Positions 44,682-52,659 of a stretch of DNA of 64,000 nucleotides are shown here, piece by piece (the stretch's first letter is position 1; each line of letters opens with the position of its first letter). The stretch covers positions 3,782,001-3,846,000 of the forward strand of contig CP102272.1 in the NCBI GenBank assembly GCA_025149125.1, in the 5' to 3' direction. This stretch comes from [Clostridium] asparagiforme DSM 15981 (GTDB taxonomy: Bacteria; Bacillota; Clostridia; Lachnospirales; Lachnospiraceae). The notes under the pieces were generated by a model. It ran no database searches and was not told the origin of the DNA. It worked only from the letters and a program-made list of their open reading frames with translations. A program made the position numbers and the translations under genes.

Positions 44682-46559
44682 TTACGCCTCCTTCAACTGC
44701 TTTTTGTTTCCTGCGCTGACCACAAACGCGACCACGCAGAGCGCCAGTCCGATCAGGCTGACCATCATGTGGGGCACGATCATGGCGATGCCGCCCACAA
44801 ACATCAGGGCGCGGGGTATAATACTCATCTCCCGCTTCATAAATCCGGCGATGGCAAGGCCGATAAAGTACACGCCAACCGCGCTGGTGATCACGCCCAG
44901 AACAATATCCATCAGGGAACCGCTGAGCATCAGGGCGTCATTGTAGGCAAAGGTAAAGGGCACTACAAAGGCCGGAATTGCGATCATCACCGACAGGCCG
45001 CCGGTTTTGAGCCAGTTGGATTCCGCGATGCCGGAGCTCAGGAATACGGCGGCGCACACAGGCGGCGTGATGGCTCCGAAGTTGGCAAAGTAGAATACGA
45101 ACAGATGGGCGACCAGCGGATCCAGGCCCAGGGAAATCAGGGCCGGAGCCAGGATTGCCGCCGCCAGGACGTAGGCCGCCGTGGGCGGAAGGCCCATGCC
45201 CAGGATAAAGCACACCACCATGGACAGCAACAGGCAGAGGAACAGGTAATTGCCGCCCAGGCTCATGATCAGGCTGGAAAGCTTGACGCCGAAGCCGGTC
45301 TGGGAGATCAGGGCGATGGAAATCTGCGCGCCCGCCAGCAGTCCCGCCATGCTTAGGATGCTCTCCGCGCCGGATTTCGCCACCTTCATGCACAGCCCGC
45401 CGGCCTGCTTTGCCGTCTGGGCCGGGTTCTTGGTGGCCATTGCGAAGCTGAACACGGTCACGATCACGGACACCACCGTGGCGTAGAACGCGGCTTTGGT
45501 AACGGTGTAACCCACGGCCAGGAACGCGATAAACACGGCCAGCGGGACAAAAATAATGGCAAACTCGATCACACGGATCTTCTCTTTGCAGCCCTCGCCG
45601 AAGATTTTAAGCCGCTTGGAAAGGTAGTGTAGGGCCACAAATGCGCCCATGTAGTACAGCAGGGCCGGAACGATGGCCGCTTTGGCGATGGTCAGGTAGG
45701 AAAGTCCGATCAGCTGGGCCATGATAAAGGCTCCGGCTCCCATGATCGGGGGCATGATCTGGCCGCCGGTGGAACCCACGGCCGAGATGGCGGCGGACCA
45801 CTCCTTGCTGTAACCCGCGTCCTTCATCATGGGGATGGTGAAGGTGCCGGTGGCCACCACGTTGGCCATGGCGCTTCCGGAAACCATTCCGAACAGGCCG
45901 CTGGCGATCAGGGCGACTTTACCGGGCCCGCCCACCGCTTTGCCCGTCATCTTCTGAGCCAGGCGGATAAAGGTCTGGGAACCCCCGGTCACCGACAGGA
46001 TCGCCCCGAAAATGCCGAACATGGCCAGCATTCCGGCGGAGAGTCCCACCATCTGACCCCAGATTCCGTTGGTGGTGTGGTACAGGTTCTGGAAAATCTG
46101 GTTAAAGCTAAAGTTCTTGTGCGCCCACAGGCCCGGGAAAATCTGGCCGAAGGCTGCGTAGAACAGGAAAAATGCCGCCATAATGGGGAAGGTCAGGCCC
46201 ACGGCTCTGCGGCTTCCCTCCAGAATCAGGATCGTCAGCAGCACGGCGCAGATCTTGTCAAAACTGTTGATCCACTGGCTGGGATCCCAAAGGATTTTCT
46301 CGTAAATCAAAATCATGTAGCCGGTGCACACCATACAGATCATGGACAGCACCACGTCGTACCACGGCACCGTGTCCGTCTTTTTCTTCTTGTTCGCCGG
46401 CATAAGCAGGAACAGCATGGTCAGCACAAAGAACAGATGCACGCTTCTCTGCACAATATCCGGAAACACGCCGAAGCCGGCGGTGTAAAGCTGGAACAGC
46501 ACGAGCATAACGGACAGGGCCGTCACCACATGCCGCCAAAAGCCGGTAAGTTTTCTCAT
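44682..46559 (-). CDS. TRAP transporter, fused small and large permease (TAXI type)
   Basis: 625 residues with some 15 or more membrane segments. The N-terminal four-helix part (DctQ-like, about 1-140) is fused to the DctM-like part, which contains GMGLPPTAAYVLAAAILAPA and SGLFGMVSGSAMANVVATG. Such fusions pair with TAXI binding proteins and are driven by ion gradients. The solute-binding gene lies just upstream, separated by a hairpin. Confidence 0.92.
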   Translation of the reverse strand: MRKLTGFWRHVVTALSVMLVLFQLYTAGFGVFPDIVQRSVHLFFVLTMLFLLMPANKKKKTDTVPWYDVVLSMICMVCTGYMILIYEKILWDPSQWINSFDKICAVLLTILILEGSRRAVGLTFPIMAAFFLFYAAFGQIFPGLWAHKNFSFNQIFQNLYHTTNGIWGQMVGLSAGMLAMFGIFGAILSVTGGSQTFIRLAQKMTGKAVGGPGKVALIASGLFGMVSGSAMANVVATGTFTIPMMKDAGYSKEWSAAISAVGSTGGQIMPPIMGAGAFIMAQLIGLSYLTIAKAAIVPALLYYMGAFVALHYLSKRLKIFGEGCKEKIRVIEFAIIFVPLAVFIAFLAVGYTVTKAAFYATVVSVIVTVFSFAMATKNPAQTAKQAGGLCMKVAKSGAESILSMAGLLAGAQISIALISQTGFGVKLSSLIMSLGGNYLFLCLLLSMVVCFILGMGLPPTAAYVLAAAILAPALISLGLDPLVAHLFVFYFANFGAITPPVCAAVFLSSGIAESNWLKTGGLSVMIAIPAFVVPFTFAYNDALMLSGSLMDIVLGVITSAVGVYFIGLAIAGFMKREMSIIPRALMFVGGIAMIVPHMMVSLIGLALCVVAFVVSAGNKKQLKEA

Positions 46560-46578
46560 TTTTTACCCTCCTATTGTA

Positions 46579-46610
46579 TTACAGCCCAACCGGAAACCGT
46601 TGGGCCGTAA
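46579..46610 (-). other. Intercistronic hairpin after the TAXI binding-protein gene
   Basis: TTACAGCCCAAC (46579-46590) and GTTGGGCCGTAA (46599-46610) form a 12-bp stem with one mismatch between the binding-protein and permease genes. There is no T run. It probably shields the upstream message or lowers permease expression. Confidence 0.75.
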
Positions 46611-46629
46611 TGTGATTGATCGCTCTATT

Positions 46630-47703
46630 TTACTGAACCGCTACATATTCCGGCGGAATCAGCTCTTCCGGAACTTCGATGCCCTGTTCCACGAAATACT
46701 GAACCGTGCCTGCGTGCAGCGGAACGGTGGAGGCCAGGGTCATGGCCACATAGTCGTTCTCAGCGCCGGAAGGATACGCCGCCTGCCAGATGGATTTTCC
46801 ATCGTCGAACATGGCTTTCACAATATTGTAACCATCCTGCTGGGAAAGCTTGGTGGTAGTCTGCGCGCCCTGGGGCGTGCCCACGGTGTTGACGTCCTGA
46901 TCGATTCCGTCGTAGGTGCCCGCAGGAATAGTAACCTTGATTAAGAAGGGATACGCCTCGATGATCTTGGCGATCTCCTCGTCGCTTAAGTTGATCACGT
47001 TCACCGGAACGCTGGCGTTCAGCTGCATCACGTAGCTGTCAACCACCGGGCCTAACTTGATGGTTCCCACGATCTCACGGTTGGAGTAAGCGTCCGCGGC
47101 GTCGGCCTGGCTGGCTACGAAATAGTCGGGGTTCACATTGAACAGGCCCAGAATCTTGTGGCAGAGGTCCTCAGCGGAGGTTCCTGTGCCGCCGGGGTTA
47201 AATCTCTGGCCGTCCAGTCCCTTTAAGTCCGTGATGCCGGAATCCTTGGTGGTGCAGAACATTTCCGCGGTTACCTCGTAGTAGAACAGCATTCTCAGAT
47301 CCTTGAAGGGCTGGCCCTCAAAGGTTCCGGTTCCGTTGTAGTTCTCATAGTCGGTGGAGGACACGGAGTTGCCCACATCCGCCTCGCCGTTGCGCACGCT
47401 CTTGGTGATGGCTACCGCGCCCTGGGACTCGGAAGTGGTGATCTTATACTGTGGGAAAACGGTGGATACAGCCTGTCCCACGGATACCCAGTACGGGTAC
47501 AGCGCGGAGCTTGCGGGCGGGGCCGCAAAGGTCCAGAACACATCCTTTGCCTCAGATTTTACTTCTGCCTTTGTCTCGGCGCTCCCTCCCTGGGCCGCCG
47601 CCTGGGTGGTTGCTCCGCTGTCGGAGCCGCCGGAACCTCCACAACCTGCCAAAGTGCCTGCAGCCAAAGCCGCGCTTAAGGCTAACGCTAACATTTTTTT
47701 CAT
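46630..47703 (-). CDS. TAXI-family TRAP transporter solute-binding lipoprotein
   Basis: 357 residues. The signal peptide ends in TLAGC with lipid attachment at Cys21, then a Ser/Gly/Thr-rich linker. The body matches the TAXI (TRAP-associated extracytoplasmic immunogenic) family: SQGAVAITKSVRNGEADVG and GLDGQRFNPGGTGTSAEDL. Known TAXI ligands include glutamate and dicarboxylates such as 2-oxoglutarate; the ligand here is open. Confidence 0.9.
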   Translation of the reverse strand: MKKMLALALSAALAAGTLAGCGGSGGSDSGATTQAAAQGGSAETKAEVKSEAKDVFWTFAAPPASSALYPYWVSVGQAVSTVFPQYKITTSESQGAVAITKSVRNGEADVGNSVSSTDYENYNGTGTFEGQPFKDLRMLFYYEVTAEMFCTTKDSGITDLKGLDGQRFNPGGTGTSAEDLCHKILGLFNVNPDYFVASQADAADAYSNREIVGTIKLGPVVDSYVMQLNASVPVNVINLSDEEIAKIIEAYPFLIKVTIPAGTYDGIDQDVNTVGTPQGAQTTTKLSQQDGYNIVKAMFDDGKSIWQAAYPSGAENDYVAMTLASTVPLHAGTVQYFVEQGIEVPEELIPPEYVAVQ

Positions 47704-47730
47704 TTTCTGACTCCTCTCTCTACTTCATTT

Positions 47731-48993
47731 TTATAATTCCGGAATAATATTGACCGCTCTCGGGAGAACGATGATATGCTCCGGTTTTTCTCTCTCACAG
47801 ACCAGGTCCACCGCTTCCTGAAGGGACGGCACTCCGTCCAGCATCATATTCTGCAGATCCGACCGGTCCACCTGATCGCTGACGATCAGAACCTTGCCCT
47901 TCAACATGGCCCTGGCGTACATAAACGCCTTGTTATTTCCCACGTTAAAGCCCTCTTCCCGGAAACGCTCGATCACTTCCCCGGGTTCCTTTGCCTCCTC
48001 CAGCCAGGTGCGGAACAGTCCCTCGCCGATTCCCTCGTCCGCTTTGGCACAGAGGATGAAGGTGCAGCCCTCCTTTTTGGCGAATACCTCGCCCACAGAA
48101 AGGGCCTTCTGGGCCTGGTACAGATCCTTGTCCCTGGGCGCTCCGCCGGGGCTTACGATCACCACCTCGGCCAGACTGTCCATTTTCACGGTGTTGGCCC
48201 TGCGGCAAATCTCCACTCCGGCCTGGTGGGCCTGCTCCAGATCACCCGCCACGCAGGCGATGTTCTGCTTGTGAGTGTCCTGCACCAGATTGGCGATAAA
48301 GCGGACTTTGGTCATTTTGGCCGCCTCCAGCGCCGCCTGATGGAAGGGATTCTCCTCGAAATATCCCATGGCCGGGTCAAAGGGGCGGATGGGCAGGGAA
48401 TGGTGGATGTGAAGCGTCTCGATCCCCGCGACTCCCGGCACAATGCTCTTTCTGCCGCCGCTGAATCCCGCGGTAGCGTGGGGATTGATAAGCCCCGTGG
48501 TGATGATAAAGCTGGACTCTGCCACCTCCCGGTCGATCCAGACCGGCATACCGGACTGAGTGGTTCCGATGTTCACGTGGTCGCCGTCCCGGCAGTCGTG
48601 GTTGCGGACCCGAATCCGTTTGCGGTACTTCTCTCCCAGTATCTTGTCCAGCTCCGCCGTGGTGGAAGCCCTGTGGCTTCCCGTGGCGATCACAAAACAA
48701 ATCTGCTCGTCTGCCACGCCCGCGGCTTCAAGGCGTTTCATCAGCGCGTCCACCAGCTGAGCGTTGGGCCCTGAGCGGGTGTGGTCGTTCACGATAACGG
48801 CCACCTTGTCCTGTTTTGACACCATTTCTTCCAGTCTGGGGGTGCCGATGGGGTGATCCAGGGCGTCCTCGATCAGCGCCTCTACCGGCGTTTCCACCGG
48901 CTCGCAGGCCGGGTCGATCACCTGGACAGACACCCCGTCCGGAATCTGCGCCTCCTGCCATCCGTCCCCGTAGGGAACTCGTATCGTCGTCAT
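47731..48993 (-). CDS. larA: LarA-family nickel-pincer racemase/epimerase
   Basis: 420 residues, the length of lactate racemase LarA. Expected active-site residues are present: His in FVIATGSHRAS, and His and the cofactor-bound Lys in INPHATAGFSGGRKSIVPG. LarA enzymes invert the 2-hydroxy acid centre of lactate, malate or other acids with a nickel-pincer nucleotide; the cofactor genes larB, larC and larE are not in this window. GGAGG is upstream, and the MmgE/PrpD gene ends 12 bases before. Substrate unknown; a 2-hydroxy acid imported by the TRAP system is likely. Confidence 0.85.
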   Translation of the reverse strand: MTTIRVPYGDGWQEAQIPDGVSVQVIDPACEPVETPVEALIEDALDHPIGTPRLEEMVSKQDKVAVIVNDHTRSGPNAQLVDALMKRLEAAGVADEQICFVIATGSHRASTTAELDKILGEKYRKRIRVRNHDCRDGDHVNIGTTQSGMPVWIDREVAESSFIITTGLINPHATAGFSGGRKSIVPGVAGIETLHIHHSLPIRPFDPAMGYFEENPFHQAALEAAKMTKVRFIANLVQDTHKQNIACVAGDLEQAHQAGVEICRRANTVKMDSLAEVVIVSPGGAPRDKDLYQAQKALSVGEVFAKKEGCTFILCAKADEGIGEGLFRTWLEEAKEPGEVIERFREEGFNVGNNKAFMYARAMLKGKVLIVSDQVDRSDLQNMMLDGVPSLQEAVDLVCEREKPEHIIVLPRAVNIIPEL

Positions 48994-49005
48994 ATTTTCC
49001 CTCCT

Positions 49006-50355
49006 TCAGACCACCGGCAGTCCGCTGCGCCCCGAAAGGGACAGAATCGCTGCCACAATTTCCTCCGCCTGCGCACCGCAGGTCTCCCGGATCAGGGCCG
49101 TCACCTTGCCGCGGACCTGTTCCTCGCTCAGCGGGTTGTATACGCTGCCGGAGGCGTCCTCCACCTCCTGCTCCATCACACGGCCGTCCTTGCAGACAGC
49201 GATGACCCGGCAGCCCCAGTGGTCGGGGTATTTTTCCGTAAACCGTCCGTCCGTCTCCACCGTCACCTTGTGAAGCAGTTCCTGAATCTCGGGCCGGAGA
49301 ATATTCTCCTCCTGAAAATGTTCCAGAGTCACCTCCCCGTACAGCAGCGCCGCAGCCACGGTAAAGGGGGTGGAAAACTTGGCATCCACCGGCTTTTTCG
49401 GATTCCGGCTCCCCTCGCTCATGCCGCACTGCTTGTTGCCCACCAGATAGGTTCGCACCTGGATGGACTCCACATCCTCCGCCCGAAGCCCCTGCCTGCG
49501 CAGGCTCAGCGTGCCGTCGATGGTGCAGTGGGTGCTTCTGCAGCAGGGATAAGGTTTGTTGTCCATCTCCATGATGTACCACTTCTCTCCCAGGCCGCTG
49601 GCCACCATCTCCGGTTTCGGCTCATTGGTCATATTGTGGAACAGTCCGCCGTCCTCAGCCGTCAGGATGAACTCCGGCCCGGTCATCCCGGCCTTTGCCA
49701 AAAGCGCAGCTTCGCAGCCGCTTGCCGCCGCCCTGGCCGGGTGAAGCACCTTGTTGGTGGCTCCGTCCGCCAGGAACGCCCAGGTTCCGAAGGACTGGGT
49801 TCCCGCCAGGCCCAGGGCGCTGACGGTCTGATCCTCGTCAAGGCCCAGGAGCTTGGCGCAGGCCGCCGCCGCCCCGAAGGTTCCGGCTGTGGACGTCACA
49901 TGCCATCCCAGATTCCGGTGGGCGGATACCCCCAGGGCCATTCCGATCCGGGCCATGGTCTCATAGCCGCAGATCACGGCCAGCAGAAACTCGTCCCCGG
50001 ATTTCCCCAGGTATTCCGCCATACTCCAGGCCGCGGGCACCACCACGGTGCCGATGTGGGTCTTGGAATCCGTGTGCACGTCGTCCAGCTCCAGGGTGTG
50101 GCCCATCATGGCGTTCATGAAGACCGCGGTGAGCAACGGCACCCGCTTCCCGGTTCCCCAGATATGAGCGCTCCCTTTATTGCCGCATATCTCCAGATAA
50201 TCGCGCAGCACATTTTGAATCTGCGGGTTTTCTTTTGCGCCGATGGCCACTCCCACGGAGTCCAAAATGCACAAGTTCGCAGTTTTTTTGACAAATTCAG
50301 GTATATTTTCCGTTTCTAAATTAGCCAAAAAATGTGCTAAATCCCTTAATTCCAA
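49006..50355 (-). CDS. MmgE/PrpD family protein
   Basis: 449 residues, starting with TTG at 50355 behind GGAGGAAATAAA. The family includes 2-methylcitrate dehydratase, cis-aconitate decarboxylase and iminodisuccinate epimerase, all acting on short polycarboxylic acids. GHTLELDDVHTDSKTHIGTVV and KPYPCCRSTHCTIDG are the conserved active-site blocks. It is the first gene of the operon, divergent from a LysR gene, behind a good promoter. Which of the family reactions applies cannot be told. Confidence 0.85.
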   Translation of the reverse strand: MELRDLAHFLANLETENIPEFVKKTANLCILDSVGVAIGAKENPQIQNVLRDYLEICGNKGSAHIWGTGKRVPLLTAVFMNAMMGHTLELDDVHTDSKTHIGTVVVPAAWSMAEYLGKSGDEFLLAVICGYETMARIGMALGVSAHRNLGWHVTSTAGTFGAAAACAKLLGLDEDQTVSALGLAGTQSFGTWAFLADGATNKVLHPARAAASGCEAALLAKAGMTGPEFILTAEDGGLFHNMTNEPKPEMVASGLGEKWYIMEMDNKPYPCCRSTHCTIDGTLSLRRQGLRAEDVESIQVRTYLVGNKQCGMSEGSRNPKKPVDAKFSTPFTVAAALLYGEVTLEHFQEENILRPEIQELLHKVTVETDGRFTEKYPDHWGCRVIAVCKDGRVMEQEVEDASGSVYNPLSEEQVRGKVTALIRETCGAQAEEIVAAILSLSGRSGLPVV

Positions 50356-50415
50356 TTTATTTCCTCCAAAATTGTCAATTTCCCTTCAAATCAAGCTTGT
50401 TTATTGGTTGTTTTT

Positions 50416-50459
50416 ATTATATAATTGTTTTTAGTTATAAGCAAATACTAAAAAAGTAT
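50416..50459 (-). promoter_or_regulatory. Promoter and LysR box of the MmgE-LarA-TRAP operon
   Basis: Minus strand: TTGCTT (50439-50444), 17 bases, TATAAT (50416-50421). Directly upstream of the -35 lies ATAC-N7-GTAT (50445-50459), the classic LysR-type box, in the place expected for an activator. Confidence 0.82.
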
Positions 50460-50564
50460 CAGCTTAATAGGAAAAACCTATCGTTATTTACTATGTATCA
50501 GCCATTTGTAGAGGGCTTTTTAGAGTAACTTCATCAAAATGCAGATACGAATGGGGGAATTTTT

Positions 50565-51521
50565 GTGACAAGCAAAGAACTGCTCTATGTAAAGACAATC
50601 GCCGAGATCGGAAACATGTCCAAGGCGGCCAAGAAACTGTTTATCGCCCAGCCCTCGCTGAGCCAGTCGCTCCAGCGGCTGGAGGACTCTCTTGGAGCTC
50701 CGCTGTTCAACCGGACGCCGGGCGGGCTGACGCTGACCTATATCGGAGAAAAGTATTACCAGGCCGCCAACCAGATTCTGAAGATCTACGGGGACCTGGA
50801 GGTGTCGGTCAGCGACCTGAACAATCTGAAAACCGGCCGGATTCACCTGGGTATCACGCCGCACCTGAGTTCCATCGTACTGCCCAAGGTACTGCCCAAA
50901 TTCAAAGAGCAGTGCCCGGCCATCGAAATCTTTATCACGGAGGCCAACTCCACCATCCTGGAGGAAAAGCTGGTCAGCGGCGACCTGGACTTCGCCGTCA
51001 TACACGTGTCCCCGGTATGCCATAAGCCCATGTTTAAATACAATACCCTTCGCCGGGATCCCTTTATTGTGGTGGCTTCGGAGGACAGCCACTTAAACCG
51101 GCTGGCCGTTTCGGACCCGGATTACCCGTTTCCGCTGCTGGATCTCTCCTATATAAAGGAGGAACCTCTGCTGCTGCTCCAAAAACAGCAGCGCATCCGC
51201 CAGGTATCCGAGGGAATCCTGCGAAACGCCGGGCTGAACCAGTTCAATCTGGCCCTGACCCTGGGCAACTACCGCACCGCGCAGCTCCTTGCCACCGAGG
51301 GCTACGGCGTCACCCTGGTGCCCACCTCCTACTCCGTGGCCGTGTCCTACGACAAGAAGCCCGCCTTCTTCTCCATCCACGACAAGTATGATCCTTATTG
51401 GAATATGTGCATCACCACGATGCCGGAGGCTTATCTGTCGAAGGCGGATCTGCGGTTTATTGAGACGCTTAAGAGTACGCTGAGCGGGGATGTACCGGCA
51501 AAAAGCCCCGGAAAATGTTGA
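50565..51521 (+). CDS. LysR-family transcriptional regulator
   Basis: 318 residues from GTG 50565. The N-terminal helix-turn-helix (MSKAAKKLFIAQPSLSQSLQRLEDSLGAPLFNR) is split across typical LysR positions 18-50, and the effector domain is complete. It is divergent from the MmgE-LarA-TRAP-DUF6282 operon and should activate it on binding the pathway substrate. The stop codon lies inside the loop of its terminator. Confidence 0.9.
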   Translation: MTSKELLYVKTIAEIGNMSKAAKKLFIAQPSLSQSLQRLEDSLGAPLFNRTPGGLTLTYIGEKYYQAANQILKIYGDLEVSVSDLNNLKTGRIHLGITPHLSSIVLPKVLPKFKEQCPAIEIFITEANSTILEEKLVSGDLDFAVIHVSPVCHKPMFKYNTLRRDPFIVVASEDSHLNRLAVSDPDYPFPLLDLSYIKEEPLLLLQKQQRIRQVSEGILRNAGLNQFNLALTLGNYRTAQLLATEGYGVTLVPTSYSVAVSYDKKPAFFSIHDKYDPYWNMCITTMPEAYLSKADLRFIETLKSTLSGDVPAKSPGKC

Positions 51522-51537
51522 TTTATTTTCCGGGGCT
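51504..51537. terminator. Bidirectional terminator between lysR and the toxin remnant
   Basis: AGCCCCGGAAAAT (51504-51516) pairs with ATTTTCCGGGGCT (51525-51537). T-rich sequence follows on the plus strand (CTCCTTTTAAT) and TTTTT-like sequence on the minus strand, so it can serve both converging units. Confidence 0.82.
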
Positions 51538-51563
51538 ATGCTCCTTTTAATAGTTTAAATTCG

Positions 51564-51862
51564 TCACATCAGCTTCTTAAGCATTTTCTTATCAAACGTC
51601 AAAATTTCATATCCATAGCATCTATGGTATGCGATGAGCAGACAATCCACATATCACATCATCTAAAAAACCTGTAATTGCTTTTGCTATTTCGACCTAC
51701 CTTATATACAGATTTTAATACATACACAGCCTCGGCGATCACCTCGGGATAGACAATACAATCACCCTGAACTATGTTGTCACATGCAATTTCAAACATT
51801 TCAGGTACATCATTTAATAAATATCTTAAAACAAAGTTTGTATCAAGAAGTTTCTTTGACAT
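51564..51862 (-). pseudogene. Decayed VapC-type PIN-domain toxin gene
   Basis: The intact first part reads MSKKLLDTNFVLRYLLND with the first PIN acidic residue, then AEAVYVLKSVYKV. There the frame breaks: the matching continuation VEIAKAITGFLDDVI is in another frame, and the normal C-terminus VDCLLIAYHRCYGYEILTFD is in a third, ending with the stop at 51564-51566. Compared with a normal PIN domain about 20 codons are missing between DDVI and VDCLL. One small frameshift plus one deletion therefore explain the remnant. It overlaps the upstream antitoxin-like gene, as in VapBC pairs. The region is clearly more AT-rich than its surroundings. Confidence 0.8.
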
Positions 51863-52079
51863 CACTGACGGCCCTTTCCCAAGCTCCTTCTTCCATCGGT
51901 ATCAAATTCGGATTTGCATATTTTGCCAGAGAGCCTGCGGCTTTCATCTTCTTTTCGTTATGATTTGTCTGAATATCCTCATCTAACAACGTAATGATAA
52001 CACGCTGATTTTTTCTGGCATTTAACTTTTCCAGTGTTTGTATCATATTTCCATCAAAGTATCCATTAACCGCAATCAA
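51843..52079 (-). CDS. Antitoxin-like small protein partner of the PIN remnant
   Basis: 78 residues from TTG 52079, which has AAAGGGG eight bases upstream; a TTG at 52106 would give 87. It begins (M)IAVNGYFDGNMIQTLEKLN and continues KNQRVIITLLDED, a pattern seen in small clostridial antitoxins preceding PIN toxins. The C-terminal tail with GAWERAVSDVKE would contact the toxin. As the toxin gene is broken, the antitoxin is an orphan. Confidence 0.6.
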   Translation of the reverse strand: MIAVNGYFDGNMIQTLEKLNARKNQRVIITLLDEDIQTNHNEKKMKAAGSLAKYANPNLIPMEEGAWERAVSDVKETS

Positions 52080-52163
52080 GTATTTCGCCCCTTTCTTAAA
52101 TGACAACGCTTAGAAAATATATCTTGTATTCGTTATATCCGAAAACACCCTATTATACAACAA

Positions 52164-52192
52164 AAAAGGCCCCGGATTTCTCCGAAACCTAA
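52164..52192 (-). terminator. Terminator of rnpB
   Basis: Minus strand: TTTCGGA-GAAA-TCCGGGG forms a short GAAA-loop hairpin followed by CCTTTTTTG, immediately after the P1 helix of the RNase P RNA. Confidence 0.75.
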
Positions 52193-52195
52193 AAG

Positions 52196-52559
52196 ATTGT
52201 GAGCAGGACGATAAGCCGGGTTATGTCGTTGAATGGCCATCTATCTAGGACTGCCGTCGCCGGCAGCCTCCAGCAACCTACCCGGAAGCTGACGGGCCGC
52301 CATATGCTTCCTGTTCGGTCTTGCTTCGAGTGGGGTTTACATGTGCCCCGCCTGTTACCAGGCGGGCGGTAGTCTCTTACACTGCCCTTCCACCCTTACC
52401 GTCCGCGGACAGGCCGCGGGCGGCGGTACATTTCTGTTGCACTGTCCCTGGAGTCGCCTCCGCCAGACGTTATCTGGCACCCTGCCCTGTGAAGCCCGGA
52501 CTTTCCTCTCCTGCAGCCTTTCGGTATTGCAGCAGCGGCCATTTGTCCTACTCACAACT
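52196..52559 (-). ncRNA. rnpB: RNase P RNA, type A
   Basis: About 364 bases. The 5' part contains GAGGAAAGTCCGGGC, the 3' part GGGTAGGTTGCTGGAGG-like and AACCCGGCTTA elements, all hallmarks of bacterial RNase P RNA. The ends pair to form P1 (TTGTGAGTAGGAC with GTCCTGCTCACAA). The element ACAGTGCAACAGAAA of the core is also present. Together with the protein subunit it trims the 5' leader of tRNAs. A good promoter and terminator flank it. Short open frames crossing it are spurious. Confidence 0.95.
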
Positions 52560-52564
52560 GTTTT

Positions 52565-52593
52565 AGTTTAGCACAGCGGGCGGGATTTGTCCA
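52565..52593 (-). promoter_or_regulatory. Promoter of rnpB
   Basis: Minus strand: TGGACA (52588-52593), 17 bases, TAAACT (52565-52570). The predicted start falls at about 52558, the 5' end of P1. Confidence 0.8.
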
Positions 52594-52659
52594 GCTAAAA
52601 CAAGCGGGCCGATGCAGGCGGCAAGCGCCGGGGCCTGCGGGGCGCATCCCCTTTTTCCC

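Noticed and set aside
48853..50319. 488-codon open frame on the plus strand
   Set aside because: Antisense to larA and MmgE/PrpD, both with conserved active-site blocks; no start signal.
52321..52571. Short open frames of 66-81 codons
   Set aside because: They fall inside the RNase P RNA gene and reflect the structured RNA, not protein coding.
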